From NCBI GenBank assembly GCA_025526915.1, contig JAHLKH010000221.1, forward strand, positions 1-37,810: DNA of 37,810 nucleotides, read 5' to 3'. Below, piece by piece: positions 36,009-37,810 of this stretch. A program made the translations under genes and the position numbers. How positions within the stretch are numbered: position 1 is the stretch's first letter; each line of letters begins with the position of its first letter. The stretch comes from Entophlyctis helioformis (taxonomy: Eukaryota; Chytridiomycota; Chytridiomycetes; Chytridiales; Chytriomycetaceae). The notes beneath the pieces are model-generated. The model had not been told where the DNA came from. It saw only the letters and a list, made by a program, of their open reading frames with translations, and made no database searches.

Positions 36009-36123
36009 CGGCAATCATCGGGACTTTGAACCGACGGCGATCCAGATGCGTTTCGTCGGAGTTGGCGCCATGTGGGCTGCGCTGATCTGGGATGCGCGAT
36101 GGACAGAGGGCTGGCTGGGCTGT
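36009..36123. other. Short spacer between tandem ABCC genes
   Basis: The start of the second ABCC gene and the 3' end of the third are only about 115-180 bp apart on the same strand, so the promoter of the former must overlap the 3' flank of the latter. No clear element is seen. Confidence 0.4.
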
Positions 36124-36190
36124 TTATGGGAGATTCATTGTAATGTCCAAGAAGGCAGAGGCAAGGAGGGCGAGTGTAGGCCTTGTAGTA

Positions 36191-37810
36191 TCAGTGGTGG
36201 TGTCGACCATGGAGCGGAACACGCCGGCCTCGTTGGCCATGAGCTGCTGCGGCGAGTCAAACTCGACAATCTCGCCAGCGACAGCACCATGACGCGGTCG
36301 TAGTCCATGATCGTGTTGAGCCGGTGGCAATCGTGAGCACCGTCGAGTCCGGCAAACTCCTCGCGCAGACACTTTTGGATGATGGGCTCGGTCTCGTAGT
36401 CGACATTGGCCGTCGCCTCGTCCATGATCAGGATGCGCGGCCGCTTGAGCATCGCGCGTGCAAGACACAGCAGCTGGCGCTGGCCGACCGACAGGTTCTC
36501 GCCGTTTCCCTGCACCTCGCCGTCCAGGACCGCCGTCCGACTCGGCCACCTTGGTCTTGATGTTGGCACGCTCGAGTGCGTCCCACAGCTCGGCGTCCGT
36601 GTGCTGGCCGAACGGGTCCAGGTTGCGGCGGAACGTGCCCGAGAACAGCACGGGGTCCTGCGGGATGATGCCGAAGACCCGACCGCAGATCCTGCAGACC
36701 GAGATCCGTCGTCTTGAGGCCGTCCGACAACAATGTCCCGCCAGCTGGCTCGACCATGCGGAACAGCACCTGCATGAGCGACGACTTGCCCGAGCCTGTG
36801 CGGCCAACGACACCAATCTTCTCCTTGTCGCGGATGGTGAACGACACGGTCTTTGAGCACAAGCGGCAGGTCTGGCGCGTACCCGCATCGACACGTCCTT
36901 GAACTCGATGGCGCCAGTCGCGGGCCAGCCAGTCGGCGGACGCACGTCGGTGATGGCAGGCCTCGACCTCCAGATCCTTGGCGTAGTAGTTGACCGCTCA
37001 ACGGCGTTCATGGCAATCTCCGTGTCGGTGAACTGGCGGATGCACCAGTTGAGTACGCCAGTGACTGCAGAGCGTACGACAGCGACAGACCAAGGAACGG
37101 TGCCGTGAAGGCGGGTTCTCGCGTGACAGGATGCCGAACGTGGCGGCAAAGAAGACAAGGACGGCACCAAGCGACTCGAGGCGGACCGAGAGCCAGCGAG
37201 TTGAGCCGAGGAGAACAAAGTACGGCGCCACGTTGCCATCCAGCAGACGCTCGTTCTCCTTGACAAAGCGGTTGGTTTCGCCGTAAGCGCGGATGGTGGC
37301 AATGCCGTTGAGTGTCTCGGTCACGTTGGTGTAGATGGGCGAGCGGGCAATCGACTCGATGCGCTTGATCTCACGCGAGCTGGATCGGTAGTACAGCTGG
37401 ATGTAGTAGTACATGACCATGACGGGGACGAACGGAATGGCAAAGAGCGGCGTGGCGTAGATGATGAGCACAAACGATGCGACGGCGAGAATGAACGTCT
37501 CGAGGAACATGCGGAATGCCTCAATGAGCGTGTTGTCAATGCCGTCCTGGTCCTTGGAGAAGCGGTTGATGATGCGGCCGAGTGGTGGTGTCGAAGAAGG
37601 AAGTCGGTGCACGGAACACCTTGGCAAGGCTGCCTTGTGGAGGGAGCGAGCAGCGCGAGTGCCCGTGTACGTGAAAAAGACACCGAAGAGGAAGTTGATC
37701 ATGGCAGCACCAACACCAATAGCGGCAAACACGCTGACATACTCCCGTGTGGTGAAGCTGGCGATCGACTGGTTGGTCCAGACGACAAGCCAGACGTTGT
37801 TGGCCGTGTT
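36191..37810 (-). CDS. Third ABCC transporter: TMD2 and NBD2 only, many frameshifts, runs off right edge
   Basis: Only the C-terminal half is in the window, from about the start of TMD2 ([19 protein letters not shown]) to the end of NBD2. The protein is a paralogue of the second ABCC gene: [51 protein letters not shown] and [19 protein letters not shown] are all present, but in changing frames. At least ten one-base indels relative to the neighbour lie in NBD2 (near 36280, 36327, 36350, 36527, 36674, 36724, 36738, 36853, 36884 and 36955), with more in TMD2 (near 37080, 37112, 37580 and 37620). With frame corrected the stop would be TGA at 36191-36193, matching the neighbour; as read, a frame runs on to 36124. 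NBD2 DNA is almost identical to the neighbour, while TMD2 DNA is clearly diverged. It is either a pseudogene or a functional gene in poor-quality sequence. Confidence 0.75.

Overview
This is GC-rich nuclear DNA from a eukaryote, most likely a fungus and perhaps an early-diverging (zoosporic) one. The basis is short spliceosomal introns (about 60-275 nt, donors GTAAGT, GTGCGT, GTACGT, GTGAGT or GTATGT, branch-like CTGAC/CTAAC, CAG acceptors), full-length ABCC transporters, and single-pass membrane proteins made of low-complexity sequence. The lineage is inference; no rRNA, tRNA or other marker gene is present. All gene models were joined by hand from reading frames and splice signals.

Layout. 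(1) Minus strand, 605-6201: a full-length ABCC transporter with a TMD0-like N-terminus, resembling the vacuolar Ybt1/Vmr1 group. (2) Plus strand, 6730-31218: seven consecutive co-oriented genes (called B to H here). Each encodes a signal peptide or signal-anchor, a cysteine-poor Pro/Ser/Thr/Gln/Ala-rich ectodomain, one transmembrane helix, and a long disordered cytoplasmic tail. None matches a family I can name. They share layout, a phase-0 intron just before the membrane helix in four of seven, and a basic RR[PR]S patch just after the helix in four of seven. The last and largest gene (H, about 2,190 residues) carries a recent 0.58-kb internal tandem duplication. (3) Minus strand, 31427-36008: a second, shorter ABCC transporter (about 1,403 residues, six exons). 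(4) Minus strand, 36191 to the right edge: the C-terminal half of a third ABCC gene, a tandem relative of the second. Its NBD2 DNA is almost identical to that of its neighbour but is broken by many one-base indels.

Together the region looks like a set of surface or wall-spanning proteins flanked by efflux or vacuolar pumps on the opposite strand. Nothing in the sequence shows that pumps and surface proteins act together. The surface proteins fit the general plan of wall-stress sensors or adhesins (rod-like glycosylated ectodomain, one helix, signalling tail), but they lack a WSC domain or any recognised ligand-binding fold.

Quality. Several genes (B twice, G, H, the second ABCC gene and the third ABCC fragment) show one-base frame changes, often in C or G runs. 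In H the sister repeat shows directly that one copy has an extra C. Sequencing or assembly error is the simplest explanation, densest near the right end, but true disruption cannot be excluded for the third ABCC gene.
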